A stretch of DNA of 64,000 nucleotides, from assembly GCA_003344405.1 (NCBI GenBank), contig NOWV01000168.1, positions 62,001 to 126,000 of the forward strand, given 5' to 3'. The notes beneath the pieces were generated by a model. That model did no database searches. It was not told the DNA's origin and was given only the letters and a program-made list of their open reading frames with translations. This DNA is from Trichoplax sp. H2. Lineage: Eukaryota > Placozoa > Uniplacotomia > Trichoplacea. Shown piece after piece: positions 12,481 through 25,800 of this stretch (positions within the stretch are counted from its first letter, which is position 1; every line of letters begins with the position of its first letter). The translations under genes were made by a program, and so were the position numbers.

Positions 12481-15400
12481 ATAATTTACATTTGAATAAA
12501 ATTGCCGTTGAAATGGGTATCTTAGTTTGTGGTAGGAATTGTAATGGAAATGTTAAATGAGGAAATGGACCTGATTATTCAAGCAGCGCGATTTGATCGA
12601 TCTTTAACAGTTTATCAAATTGGCGTTGGATTTGACAGTCTATCACGAACTAAAATTCACTAAGTCGAATTGAAACAACAAGCAAGTTGAGTTGATGAAT
12701 TTAGATTAAAAAAACAGGAGATTCCTAGTTGAAAGATAGAGCTGCCTTTATTTTGATAATAAGTAACAGAGATATTTAGTTAGGAAATTTGCTAGATTAA
12801 CTTCTAATGGGATCATTTCCTTTTGAATAGCTATCTTGGCGTTTCATAATAGTATGTTAGAGGCAAAATAGGAAATGTGCTTGAATACTTTACAGTTGAA
12901 TACATCTCAATTTCTATAGAAACAAGAATTTCAAATTTCTGTCTGTTGTGTACGTTATAGAGTTATTGAGTAAGGAAGCTTTACCTGATTAATTGAACGT
13001 TGAATACTTGCTTTTAAAATTCATATCACGATTGATTTGACGATCGTAGTCTATCGTAGCGATATTCAATAAGAGAAAAAAACAAAACTAACATGGAGTT
13101 CAAATTAATCAGGTAATTCCTATGGAACATGTATCTCAACCTGCCTTAGCAATACTAGAAGAAAATGTTTAGCAAGAAAACTTGCTAGTTCAAAATACAG
13201 CTCAATACATTTTCAATTTCTATTGAAATACAAATCTGAATTTTATGTTAGTTGTATGTGGCAGACTTGATGAAAGAATTTAATAAAGAAATTGACTTGA
13301 TTGATAGTTTCAATAGGTTTCAATACTCTATTAGAAGTGTGGATGTTGATTTTGTTTTTAGTCGTAATACTAAATGAAATAATTAAACAAGGAAAGTAGT
13401 TTGACCAATTTTATAATTCAATTTTTGTTAAAAGATATATACGGATTTTGTTTTTAGTTGTGTACGTGATGAGAGTATTTAAGAAGAAAAGTAGTTTAAC
13501 CAATTTATAGCTGAATGTTTATTAAAGGATAAATGTGAGTTTTAAGTCACATAAATGATAAAAGAATTTAACAAGGAAAATATCGGTAGCTTAATAAATT
13601 TATGCTATTCAATTTCTATTGAAATCTGCATCTTGATTTACATTTTATTCGTGTTTCAACGGAAATATCCAATAAGGAAATTGTTAACTGAACTTATTTA
13701 TATAGATCAATCATTACTATATCGAAATTGGATCTTAATTTGTTCTAGTCGTTTACATTAACAAATGCTCAACTAATAGATTAACTTAACTGCTTTGTAA
13801 TTTTAATTATTCTTCTCTCAAATTTGCAACTAAATTTGTTTTGGCTTTAAGCGTGATAAGGCACTTAGCGAAGAAATAAATTTGAGTAATTGTTTAGTTA
13901 ACAAATTCGAAGCTCCTATAGAATGCCTTACAATATGAAATATGCTCAATAAGGAAAATTAACTGGACTAATCAACAGTTAAATTTGTTAATTATTTCTT
14001 TTGAAATACGAATCTCAATATATCTTATGCCTACAGAATGAAGAGGCTCAATGAAAAATTTTGACTTGATTATTTTTAAATTTGAAGTACTTTTATTGGA
14101 CTTTGTACCTTCAATGGGTTTCGTTGTTCATAGGATAGAGATGTAGAGTGAGAAACTTAGCATTGACTACTCCGTAATCTTAATTCTTTCCGTTGAAATT
14201 GCAATTTCTATTTGCTCTAATTGTGTATGTAATGGCCGTGTTTAATATCGAATTTGACTATCCTACAATTTCAGTTATTCCCGTTAAAACGGCTATATTG
14301 GCTTGCTGTAGTTTTGCATGGAATAGAGATACTTTGTAAGAGAATTGACTTGACTACTGGGTAATTTTAGTCATTTCCGTTGAAACTGTCATGTCTACTT
14401 GCCTATCCAGTAGCTTAGTAACAGGACCATGACTTTAACAGCTTTGCAATTTCAGTCATTTTCATTGAAACAGCCATGTTTACTTGCTTCTAGTTATGTA
14501 TAAAATGGCTTATTGGGGACACTGACTGAAATCACTTTGCAATTTCACTCGTTCTCATGAAAACTGCCATGTCTACTTGCCCTAGTCATGCAAGTAATGA
14601 AGATGCTTAATGAAAATTGACTTAACTATGCTACAATTTCAGTCATTTCCGTTGAAACTGGCATGTCTGTTTACTGTAACCATACATCCTTGATGGAAAT
14701 ACTTAATTAGAAAATAGGCCTCTCAACAATTTCAATTATTCCCGTTGAAACTACCGTATCGATTTGCTCTAGTTGTATATAGGATGGAAAGATTTAACGC
14801 ACAAATGGATGGACTAGTTTACTCTACAATTTCAATTGTCCCCGTTGAAATTGCCATGTCTACTTGCTCTAGTTGTCCGTGTAATAGAGCTGTCCGACGA
14901 AGAAATTGGTTTGATCATCTTATAATTTCAATGAGTTTCGTCACTATCTCACTTTGCTTTCAATATACGCAACTGAGGCAAATAAAAATAACAGTTTGAA
15001 TGAGAATGATTGAAGTTGTAAAGCCATAAGGAAATCCATTTGACTAACCAGTAATTCAATAGATTCTAATTTCTATTGAAATTGACATCTCGATTTACCT
15101 TATTGGTGAAGAATAGAGGTGTTCAGCAACAGGATTGACTTAACTAATCTACCGTATAAGGTCAATAGATTTAATATTTTCTGTAAAAATATCCATTTAC
15201 ATTCATTTGACAAGTATACCACCACGATATTCAAGAAAGATACAGACTTGATTCATTTAGAGTTTAGTATTCAGGATAAAATTAAAATTTTCATGGAGTG
15301 CCATAGCGATAGAGCTAATCAATTAGGCCATTAGCTCGAATTATTGATAATTAGATTATTATTTTAACTGAGATTAGTGTATCCGTTACTGATCATTTTG

Positions 15401-15950
15401 GGGGGACCGATTTGTTTCAGTTCTATTCAACTTGTACTTATGGATACGTTTTAAAGTTACACAAATTTAAATTAGTCGACTACAATTTTCTTATTGAAAT
15501 ATTCCATTGCCTACCGATACTGCTCAAAAATAAATCAAGATTTTCCTAGTACGAATAATTGAATCAATCAAGTTGATTTTCTCATTAAATATCTCAATTC
15601 AGCAAGAGTTGTAAAGTATTCTCTGCTATAATTCAATAAGCTAGTATTTGCGTGTAATTAAAAGTATGATTGCAGAATTTACTACTGCTTTTTATACGTA
15701 ACATATGCAGTAAAATACACCTTATTAAATAGAGATATTAAACAAGAAAATTGACTAATTGCATCATTGCTACTAGGAATGTCTTGATTACTTACAGTAG
15801 TATGCGATACAACTTTTCAATGAAAAATTCGTCCGTAACTAATTTCTATTTCCACAACTTGAACATTTTTTTTCGATATTTGTACCTAAATTTCTCTAAG
15901 CTATCTGTATCTACTACAGAGACTGAAGTCATGTAGAAATTGTACCGGGT
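12480..15950 (+). repeat. Tandem repeat family, about 93-bp unit, best preserved at 14.18-14.97 kb
   Basis: The core CCGTTGAAA, preceded by CAATTTCA and followed by GCCATGTCTACTTGCTCTAG, recurs at about 14190, 14281, 14377, 14463, 14557, 14649, 14742, 14842 and 14937, a spacing of 86-100 bp. Decayed relatives (CAATTTCTATTGAAAT and similar) continue left to about 12.5 kb and right to about 15.5 kb at less regular spacing. Best copies in the centre and drifted copies outside are what an old satellite looks like when only its middle was recently homogenised. Short open frames here (for example 13555-13761, 14745-14999, 15119-15334) arise from the repeat or by chance. Confidence 0.8.
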
Positions 15951-18200
15951 TGATTCACGCTGATTCAAATAAAATGGAACCTTCCTGTAGAAATTTGTAT
16001 CTCGGCTAGCCAAGTTATCAGCATTGAATTAAATCATGTAGACACATGAATGATGCTGAATAGCTGGTTAAAGTTAAAATCGAGTGTAAGAAATTATTAA
16101 ATAAATAGATTCAATTTTTATTTCACTTAAAAACTTAATGATTGATAAAATATCTGAGACATTGCGCTGGATTGATTTAATCCCATTCCAAAAAATGAAA
16201 CAGTTCTTTGGAAATAGCATCTCTGCTTACCCAAGTTATGACACTTGCTTTGCCTTAGCAATCCGAGTTCAATAGGGCGGTTTAAATATTAAAAGTAGTT
16301 TTTTTATTAACATCCATTTTCTTTCCATTGGAAGATTTGTGCTATTATGAAAAGTAACATGGTTGATTTCAATCAGTTGTGATTATAGAAAACAATTTCT
16401 CTTTGCTCATGGAATCTCAACATAGTGACTACAGTAATCTATTTAAAACTAGCACGAATTCCTATGGAAATCGGTATTGACAGTCATGAACAATTTTTAT
16501 CCATTTCTACCATTTTTGATTAAAAGAAAAGAATGATAATCATATTGATACATTATTCTTTCTGTCCTTACGATTGGCTAAATGTTGTTATTTATAGGAT
16601 AATCATCTTAATTTACTTCATTTTTTATTTATTCCACTATTCTAAAAATACTCCTTCAGTAACATTGTCCAATATTAGAATATTGCCTTTTAGAGCGATA
16701 GTATTATCCATAACATGACTACTATTCAAAAACTTAACCTAGAAGATTGATAATAATATTGTTTGACGATGACATGGCTATTCTTTTAGACAACAAGGAA
16801 TTAAGGAATAGAAATTGAGACTTGATCACGGTAAGAATTCTTTCTTGACTATAAGATATGTATTCAAATCCCATTCTAGGGAATGTCAATTCCACTTTTT
16901 TTTTGCTACTGTCTAACCCTAATTGTAATTTGTACTTGAAAATAGGCAAGTATACAATCGATTCGAAATTGATGATATCAGTTGGACATGTTGATTATAG
17001 GAAAATAATGGTAAGGAAAGGATTGTGCAATCACTCTATTGATACAAATACTGGAAAGACTTTACATTAGCTTATTTTTCGTATAAACAACGATGAAAAT
17101 GGCATCATTTCATTAGAAATAGGTGTTGTTTTAGAGCATTTCTTTTTATAGAATTAATTCTTCTAGCAGCATTATTTTAAAGCGTTTGATGAAATTGAAT
17201 AACGATTGCCTTTATCATCCTATTTTTCTTAACATTTTTTTCATCATTGATTTGTATTTCCCTCCCATTTCTTTGAATGGATCTTGAAATGGGACAAGTT
17301 GGCACGAGGAATTAAGTTTTACATCTATTTTATTCGTAAATTATAAGCTTTCCCAAAAATAAATATGTGTAGGTCATCACCGGATACAACTAAGTAAAAA
17401 TCGATTCTACTTATGTAGATATAATCTATTAATTTCTCATTGTATACAAATAACTAGATCAGTCTATTGATTAATTAAGCTAAGCAAAGTCATAAGAGAG
17501 AAGACGGAAATCAGATCGTCTAGGGAGCAAATCGATTCCATGTCAGTTAAACTGGCCAAGTTATCAGACCTAGAAGGAAGATCCAGCTCAAGTTTGTCGT
17601 AGCACACTAGTCTTGATAATAATTCCTCTACTCAAAAGGAGTGATCGATCGTAATTACTATAAAATCGATTTTTCTCCCTAAAAAAGTCATGATTGCCTT
17701 GTCTCAATTCGTTGATCTTTATTCTCTTTCGCCAATTTTGATATCTATCTATTCTTTTAGTTTTAAATTCAATATAATAAACTTTTCAAATACTATTACA
17801 ATAGCTAGCAAACTATACTTTAGTTTTTATTGATAATAAATTGAATAGTACATAATGGATGATTCTTTACACTAACTAAAAATACCCAATTTTGTTGTTT
17901 TTAATGTTTCAGTCTAATAATGAACAACAGCAATGACAGCTTGATTTATTAATTTATCCACTTAGCCGATTTGGAAATGAGATAGATGAGCTATCATCGT
18001 TTAAGAATTGGATGCCATTAAAATTATACAGGCACTATCAGTGAAGGAGTTAATCGTTGTATCTTACTAGGAAGTAAACATATCCATCCGGGGTATCTAT
18101 AAAATATAATAAGAGTCATTTTAACAAAAAGAAGGAAAAAAATCAATTACAGTAACAGAGGAGTGGAAAAAAATCCAAACAATATTACCTGTATATTGAT
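15951..18200. other. AT-rich non-coding DNA between two tandem arrays
   Basis: No exon signature is seen. Weak echoes of the 93-bp family may occur at the left (TTTCCATTGGAA near 16323, CCTATGGAAAT near 16460). Overlapping short open frames of 60-71 residues on both strands at 16.5-17.1 kb show no recognisable protein pattern. Confidence 0.5.
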
Positions 18201-18239
18201 TTCATTCCTATTTCTTTTTTGAACGCATCTTTGGATCCG

Positions 18240-19800
18240 ATGTCTAACCCCGGATATTTATCACATTACTGTTAACTAATCTTGCTTGCATTCTAGTAAC
18301 TGGCATTGACATTTAACAATTTAATTTATTAAATAAGCTCGCTGCCTTTTTCTTCTTCTTAAATCGGTCTTATGTGGAGCACATTGGATACCTAGCCATG
18401 GATATTCTAAGCCCTCTCTGTTAACCGATCTTGCTCGTATTCTAGTAACAAGCATTGATATTTGACAGGCTGACTGTTTACTACTTGTTATATCGGCCAA
18501 TACGGCTACTTTTGTTGCGTAGCCATGAACACTTTAAGCACTTTTTAATAGCTGATCTTGCTAAACATTGATAGTCGGTAATTAAATTTATTAAACAAGC
18601 CCACTATTTACATCGTATTATATCGATCTATATTGCTAGTTTTGATATCCAGCTTGGACATTGAAGGCATCTTTGTTAATCGATCTTGCTCATATTATAA
18701 TAACCCTCATTGATATTAGGCGAGCTGGTTGTTTGCTTCTTGTAATATCGGCCCATGCTTTTAATAGCCATGAATATTTTAAGTTATCTCTATTAACCGA
18801 TCTTGCTTAGATTCCAATAAGAAATATTAATATTTGACAGTTTTATTTTTTAAACAAACTCGCTATTTACTTCTAGTTATGTCAGTTTACAGTGTACTTT
18901 TACCTTGTATTTCTTGACATAAAATTTAAGTCATCTCTGTTAACCGATGTTATTTGTATTCCAATAACAAATATTGATATTGACAGTTTTATTTTTAAAA
19001 AAAGCTCGCTATTTATTTTTAGTTATGTCAATATATCCCTCTATCTTGCAGATCTAGACATGGATATTTAAGCTATCTTTGTCAACCGATCTTGCTTGAT
19101 TGTAATAACGACTTTAACTTTTTAAATGAGCTTGCTATTCACTTCTTATTATATCAGTCGATACAGTTACTTTCGATGTCTAGCTACGGAATTTTAAGCC
19201 GTTTTGATAGCCGATCTTGTTTTTACATTCGAATAACAAGTATTGGTATTTGATAGTTTAATTTTTAAACAAGTTTGCTAGTCTATACCTCTGTCTTGTA
19301 TTTCTCGACATGCATATTTAAGCCATCCCTGTTAACTGATCTACTATTTTAATAACAGGTATTGATATTTGCCTGTTTAATTTTTTAAACAAGTTCGCTA
19401 TTTACTTCTTGTTATATTAGTCGATATAGTTACCTTTGATATCTAGCCATGGATATTTCAAGCCGTCTATGATAACCGATCTTGCTTACATTCCAATAAC
19501 AAGCGTTAAATTTTGACAGTTTCAATTTTATTTTAAAGAGGCTCGTGGATAGCTCAGTTTGCTCTTTAATGTTTCTGGTTACATAAGCCTATGTAGCTGT
19601 TTTCAGTAGTAAATCGTAGATATTTATGACAATTCTACTAGTCAGTCTTGCATTCCTATAACAAGCATTGCTATTTGATAGTTTAGTGAATGAAAGAAGT
19701 TGGCGGATAACTGAGCTGATTCATTCATTTTCTTGTTATATAACTTTACACGGCTACCATTAGTTAACAAAGCATTAGTAGTCACAATTTTAGCTTCCAT
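18240..19800 (+). repeat. Tandem repeat family, about 135-bp unit, about 11 copies
   Basis: The core GTTAACCGATCTTGCT starts at about 18271, 18420, 18548, 18675, 18792, 18939, 19080, 19206, 19330, 19469 and 19637, a spacing of 117-168 bp. Each unit also carries AATAACAAGCATTGATATTT, a TTTTTAAACAAG(C/T)TCGCTA block, TTACTTCTTGTTATAT and a (C/T)TAGCCATGGATATTT-like block. Copies differ by many substitutions and indels. Weak echoes continue to about 22 kb (for example ATTTGACAAT near 21724). The family is unrelated to the 93-bp family just upstream. Confidence 0.85.
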
Positions 19801-22800
19801 AATTATCCTATCTTGCCAGTAATTGTGATAGTTTTTATAGCTTATTTATTGGTTTAATGTAACCGTGTTTAGACTGTTCGGGAATACAAACAGTTTAGCC
19901 ATGAATATCTTTAAAAGTATTTCGGTTAAGATTGAGTTTCTTCTTCTAAGTGTTGAGACCGCTGTAATCGGCTTATAAATATTAGTAGTTTACAATTTGT
20001 ACCTTGGATTTGACTTGCTTACTAGCGACCAATCCTATATCTGATTTTAAATTAAATGCGCTTAAATCGTACATGTATTGTGATATTTGCCTGGGTTTAT
20101 TTTATGATTTACTTCTTTTCTTACGCGTCTATGCCGTTATCATGTGTCTACTAGCACTAATATTGGACAATTTACGCAAGGACTACTAGATGAAGCCCTT
20201 GGTCTTCTTCTAGTATAGCTTCGCACTTAATCTAAATTACCCATAAACTGGCAGTTCTACGTTAGCTGTTTTGGAATTTACACGACTTAGATTCTACGAT
20301 TTCTGCTAGAGTTGGCTATCGATGTCGTCCAAAAATCCTTGTACCTTGCATTTATTACCCAAAACATTGAATGAATAGTCGACATTCTCCAAGGGTCTCC
20401 TTTTGAATTTAATCTATATTTACAGTATATAGTCTCCAGTATATAAAAGTGAATATTTGGCAATCATTGCTACTATAATTTGATCTATCTTGCCTAGAAA
20501 CAACGCAATCTGTTATTTCTTTTTCTTAACCTTAAGCACAACCTAGCGTTAACTAGCAGCTATGGGTGCCATAAAGTATTGGATAGTCTAATACAGAACT
20601 TAATCTTATTTTGCTCATCCAGTAGTATGCAGATATGGGTATTGGCTAATATAAACCTTGCCTTATCTAAAAATGAAGTTATCCTCCACTTTTGACTGTC
20701 CAATATATCTGAATTCTCATTACACTAGCATTAATATTGGATAATCTACTCATCTATCTTTATAACATCTCCCTTGGTGCTAAACTGTAAATTAGTTCTC
20801 TCTTCCCTTCTCTGACACAAGTACATACCGTTAGTTTCTGGATATTAAGCATAATTTCTCATCGCATTAAAGTTGATTTGCCTCACGTTCAATGTGTTTT
20901 CTCTGCATTTTATCAATTTTTATAGCCATCCAAATACTATTATTTGACAATAAGTATCTTTAAAATTAAGTTAATGCACTCCCCAATGAATTTCTTCTCT
21001 ATTCACATACTCGTATATATTCTAACTTCGATAGATGTTCATTCATATCTGACAATTGACGTCATTACAGTCGATCTGTCTAGGCCGCAAATGAAGTTAA
21101 TTTTTTGCTGTTTATTTATCTATATTGCCTGGCTTCCATTATATAAGTATTGATATCTAACAATTTGCATCATGCTTATGTACGTAAATCCGCCATGGAT
21201 ATGTTGATACGTGACAACTGACGTCTTTAAATCTGTTCCATCTGGCTTACAAATAATTTTGTTCATTATTTTGAATATAATAATTTATTCTGGCTTTCAT
21301 TGCTCAAGCATTTAATCTACTTTGCTAATATTGACCTATCTTTGCAATAACTTAACTTTTTTGACTACTTCACACCCTGACTTTGGTATACTAGCATAGT
21401 ATTTAGTTATCTATGTTTCCAATGTTTAAAACCTAGACTATCTACGGATGAGGTCATTGCTCATTGGCTTTCTTCTTGCAGCAAGGTAGGTAAATGATAT
21501 GGAAATTGGTAGTACAGGCTATTAAGGTAGTTATGTTACTGTTAATCACTCCTTATAATGTAGAGGTAAATTATTTATGTTATCCATCCAGATTGTAATA
21601 TACAACTATTGATAGAAATAATCTGCCTTACGCTTACGATATTGGCTTGTTTATTCCTTAATTTTAAATTTCGTATATGTATGTCCGGTATATTCCCCAA
21701 TTGGATAGAACAACATTTGATATTTGACAATCTATACTGTTCAATTCGATCCATGATGTATATGATAAATTTATTTTCAATCCTTATTATATCTTGACAT
21801 CTGTATCGTTATGACTTTAATATAAACAGGATGGGGATTGAACTTATCCTGCTTATAAACACTTCCATTCTTTATTTTTTTCTTTTGCATGTACTACGGT
21901 AACTTTCAATACTGTTTTGTAAGCATAGATACATGGTAATTTTCAGGCTTTAATCTTGCTTAATCAACCTTTTTACAGCTAACCTTTTTTGACTATAAAT
22001 AACTCAAATTTCTGGTACTGTATTCCTTGAATTTGATGTACTACTGATCATGTTTGCAGTCAGGGGCCATAGTGCAGGTCTATAGTGCGTAGACACGGGT
22101 TAATTTTTCAATTTCCGTATCTGTCATATGGTATACGATTTACACACGCCACATGTAACCCTAACTTGGATATTCGGTAATTTATATTTATTTGATATTT
22201 TCGTACCTTACTTCATCTTGCTTTTAACTAAAATGTATACTTAATTTCTTATATACGGCTACATTACGTGTTATGGATAATATGATCTATATTATATAAT
22301 GTCAATATTGATACAAAACAATTTATATCTTTCAACTCTAAAGTCTTGACTACAAATGAGGCTATCACTCTATTTCTTAGAAAAAAATTACAGGTTTCAA
22401 TAGAAGAGCAATCTATGTTGTTGACATTAATTGACTGTTTCAATATTCAATCCGACGATCTAATCTACCAAAATTTTAATCGTTGTAAATTTTATGATCG
22501 AAATTAGAGCACATTTAAATTCCATGTTTATAGCTTAAGAATTACCATGTTTGGTAATTATAGTATCCGTTGGATATCTATCGAATTTAATCATCATCGA
22601 AAATTACTGAGCAAACACCTAACGTTATTTTTCGATATGGCTATTTTTGCTTGAATGTTACTTTTATAATAATCAGTCAATGACAATATGCTTTTGCAGT
22701 AAATAGTCGCCAACTTGGATCCTGGCTAATTCTGCAACAATGCCACCTATTAATAAACTATATAACTTTAGTAGATCTTGGCCAGTAATATAATAGCTAA

Positions 22801-25800
22801 ATATTGAATAAAATCCGTACATCCTGTCTACATCCATCACTTGAATCCAAATGGAGACATTCTATACAATATAATTATTTTTTCTTAAAAAGGGTAACTA
22901 TTTTAATTACAAGAAAAATACATCAAATGTATAAATCAATAATGATCAATTGTTTATCTACTTCTCCTCCATTTCTAGTTAGAACACATTATTCATGTGT
23001 GAATTTCTAGTATAGGATATTACGTGACAATATGAATAGACAGCAGTTGAAATGGCTTAGTTTATATTTAGTTTCCATTTCTTGAATTCAAGTTATGACA
23101 TCAGTACGTCATCTCTGAACTTCTTTTGACAAGCCTATAACTAGTAGCATTCATTCATTGCTTTCTCTCCATACATATACAGTATATGTGCGTTTATCGA
23201 GACAAAGCCATAATTCCATAGACTACCTGCATTTACTAATGTAGAGAGTAGACCAACTAGTACAATATATTGGAAATCAAGCAAATGAAAGAATTTAGAG
23301 ATTGTCGTCTTACTGACTAGTGTTGTGATTGGACTTTGAGATTTCTAAATTTTTTTCATTCATTATCGTCGTATATTATCAATCCCAATCGTGTTCTATC
23401 TCTAGCTGGTTGCTCACTACCCTATAGCCATCTTCTGTTGTGTATGATAATAATTAGAGCAAGTCTATTTTGTTAAAATAGAATGATCAACTATGGTTTA
23501 TAAATTAGGATAGAAGCAGAGAAATATTTTTAATAATCAATATAATAGGTGACATTGAGATTCATGCTAACTATCTAATCGATGTAATCTATCTTCATTA
23601 TAATTTATCCCATGCTTTAGTTATGGTTGAATCCTAATAAAGCCTATCATTTCAAGAAGCACCCAGAAAAGGTAAAATATCAGAACTAATTTTATTCTAT
23701 TAGCTGTCAAAAGTATATTTTATTACCCTTTTAGTAAAACTTTGACATAGGTGAATCTAGTTATTTTTCATTTTTACACATGATAACGTCAAATGACAAC
23801 TTGTAAAGTATTTACTTATATATATAGATAAATAGTTAGATACAAGTCTAAAATTTACCTTTCCCTGTTTCCTTCATTTTTTTAATATCAACAAATTACC
23901 AACTTTTGGAGTCTATTAGATTTTACATTGCAATACGTTTGTCTTAGATAGGAGTAAAATTATATTTTAATTTTAATTCCGAACAGTTATCATAAACGAT
24001 TCAATATATTAAGATTTATTTTAGCTAGACAGAAGTAAAACTACATCTTATATGACTTTGCCTATTATTACGTGCAGTATCAAGTATTTAATTCAAACCC
24101 TTAGTTGAATTTCGTTCAGGTAGAAAGAACTATGTTGCAAAGTAACTTTGCATAGTGGCGTAATAGAGTTCTAATAAGATAAGTAGAATGTACTGTCATC
24201 AATTTATCTATGATGTCTGAAATATTTTAATAGATAATTGCATGCTGCCGTATAATATTATGTAAGTCCTGGCATTAACGTTATGAAGCTACACCATAAA
24301 TTGTCCGATTTTGTAAAAATTTTGAGTTTATAATTTGGTCTGAAGAAAGACTAGTAGTTATTGCGGCCACTTGTCGTTGGGAGATCGTCAGTATTTAGAA
24401 TCATATTGTAGGGTAGATATTATACTGTATTCATGTATGGTATTTACTGCTGATACAATGACTAACGTTAGTCGTAATTATCAAGATTTGGATATAACTC
24501 CTTATTTGGTGTAATTATCTATATTTGGTAACTTTTACTAAATATGAATACATAAAAGAAATAGCGTTTGAGGCTGAGCAAGCTAAGCACGGTAGAGAGT
24601 TTTACGAAGAGTTGTTGTTTAGATCGGATCTTGTTACTCGTTGGTAACTTCTAGTTCATAACTAATAAATTGAATATAGCCAGATTTAGAGCCTGTTTTT
24701 ATTATTTATTACTACATCCCAACAGTAGATATCGGGGAAGACTATCGTGGCAGTGAGCGCATAACGTATAGTTCCCACTAGTAGTGTCTAATTTGTCGAT
24801 GCAAATTGCGGTTTATAACAGGCTATAAATGGTATGGCACATTTAGCTATACCGTATTAGCACAGAAAAGTCTGTACTTCATGCATTATTAAGGTAGATA
24901 AAGTTAAGATTCGAGGATAACTCCACGATATATGCATCTTTAGAACAGATAAGTAAGTTTGCACGCCTATATTTTAATGTATTGCTTGGGGTAGGCAACG
25001 GTAAATTCCATTGTATGTAAATCTACTTAGGCACGTGCAACAATGGTTAGCCTATATTTTATTGCCTTATCCAGAGTAGTTCGAGATAAAATGACGTTAC
25101 CCTTCTGCATATTTAGCATATGCAAGTCTATATAACTTTATAGGCCGCATAGAGCAGATCAAGATTAGAATACCTTCTAAATCTGCATCATTTACATCTC
25201 GAATAGCTACTATACGTAATAAGTAAGTCTATATCTTGCCGACCGTTTTGAGCTATACATACATGAATTTATATTCTAAATATACATTGAGTTATAAAAC
25301 TAGTAGTCTGGTGTGCAGTTACAGCTAGTTCTATTATTTGTACATCAACAATCATTAGTATCCGGTATATTATAGCTTTATATTCTCTTAAAGTACCTTC
25401 CCTTTTTAATTTCAATGAAAGTAATTGTGGTACCAATAGATTTTAAGAATCATAAGCAATCATTTACAAACTTTTCAATGCTATAATCATACAAATAACG
25501 TCGATTTTGTCCTTATTAGTCGAAAATAACGGCAATAACTGCTTAAGAAATTTGCTCATCTCAATGGAATCTAAATCTGTAAATAATATTAATCATTTGC
25601 GTTTACAACGTATCGGTAGTCGTCATAGACTCGTATTATTGCTTACACTCCGTCAACGCAAATTGGTTTAAAACCTAAGTTTAGTTTAAATACGTGTTAT
25701 AAGGTAACTTTAGTAGAAGGCTTTTAAATTGATATCATTGCCAGTGGCTTTATCATAAACATTTGAGAATTTCGCTAATCTTAAAGTTGGTTAATAAATC

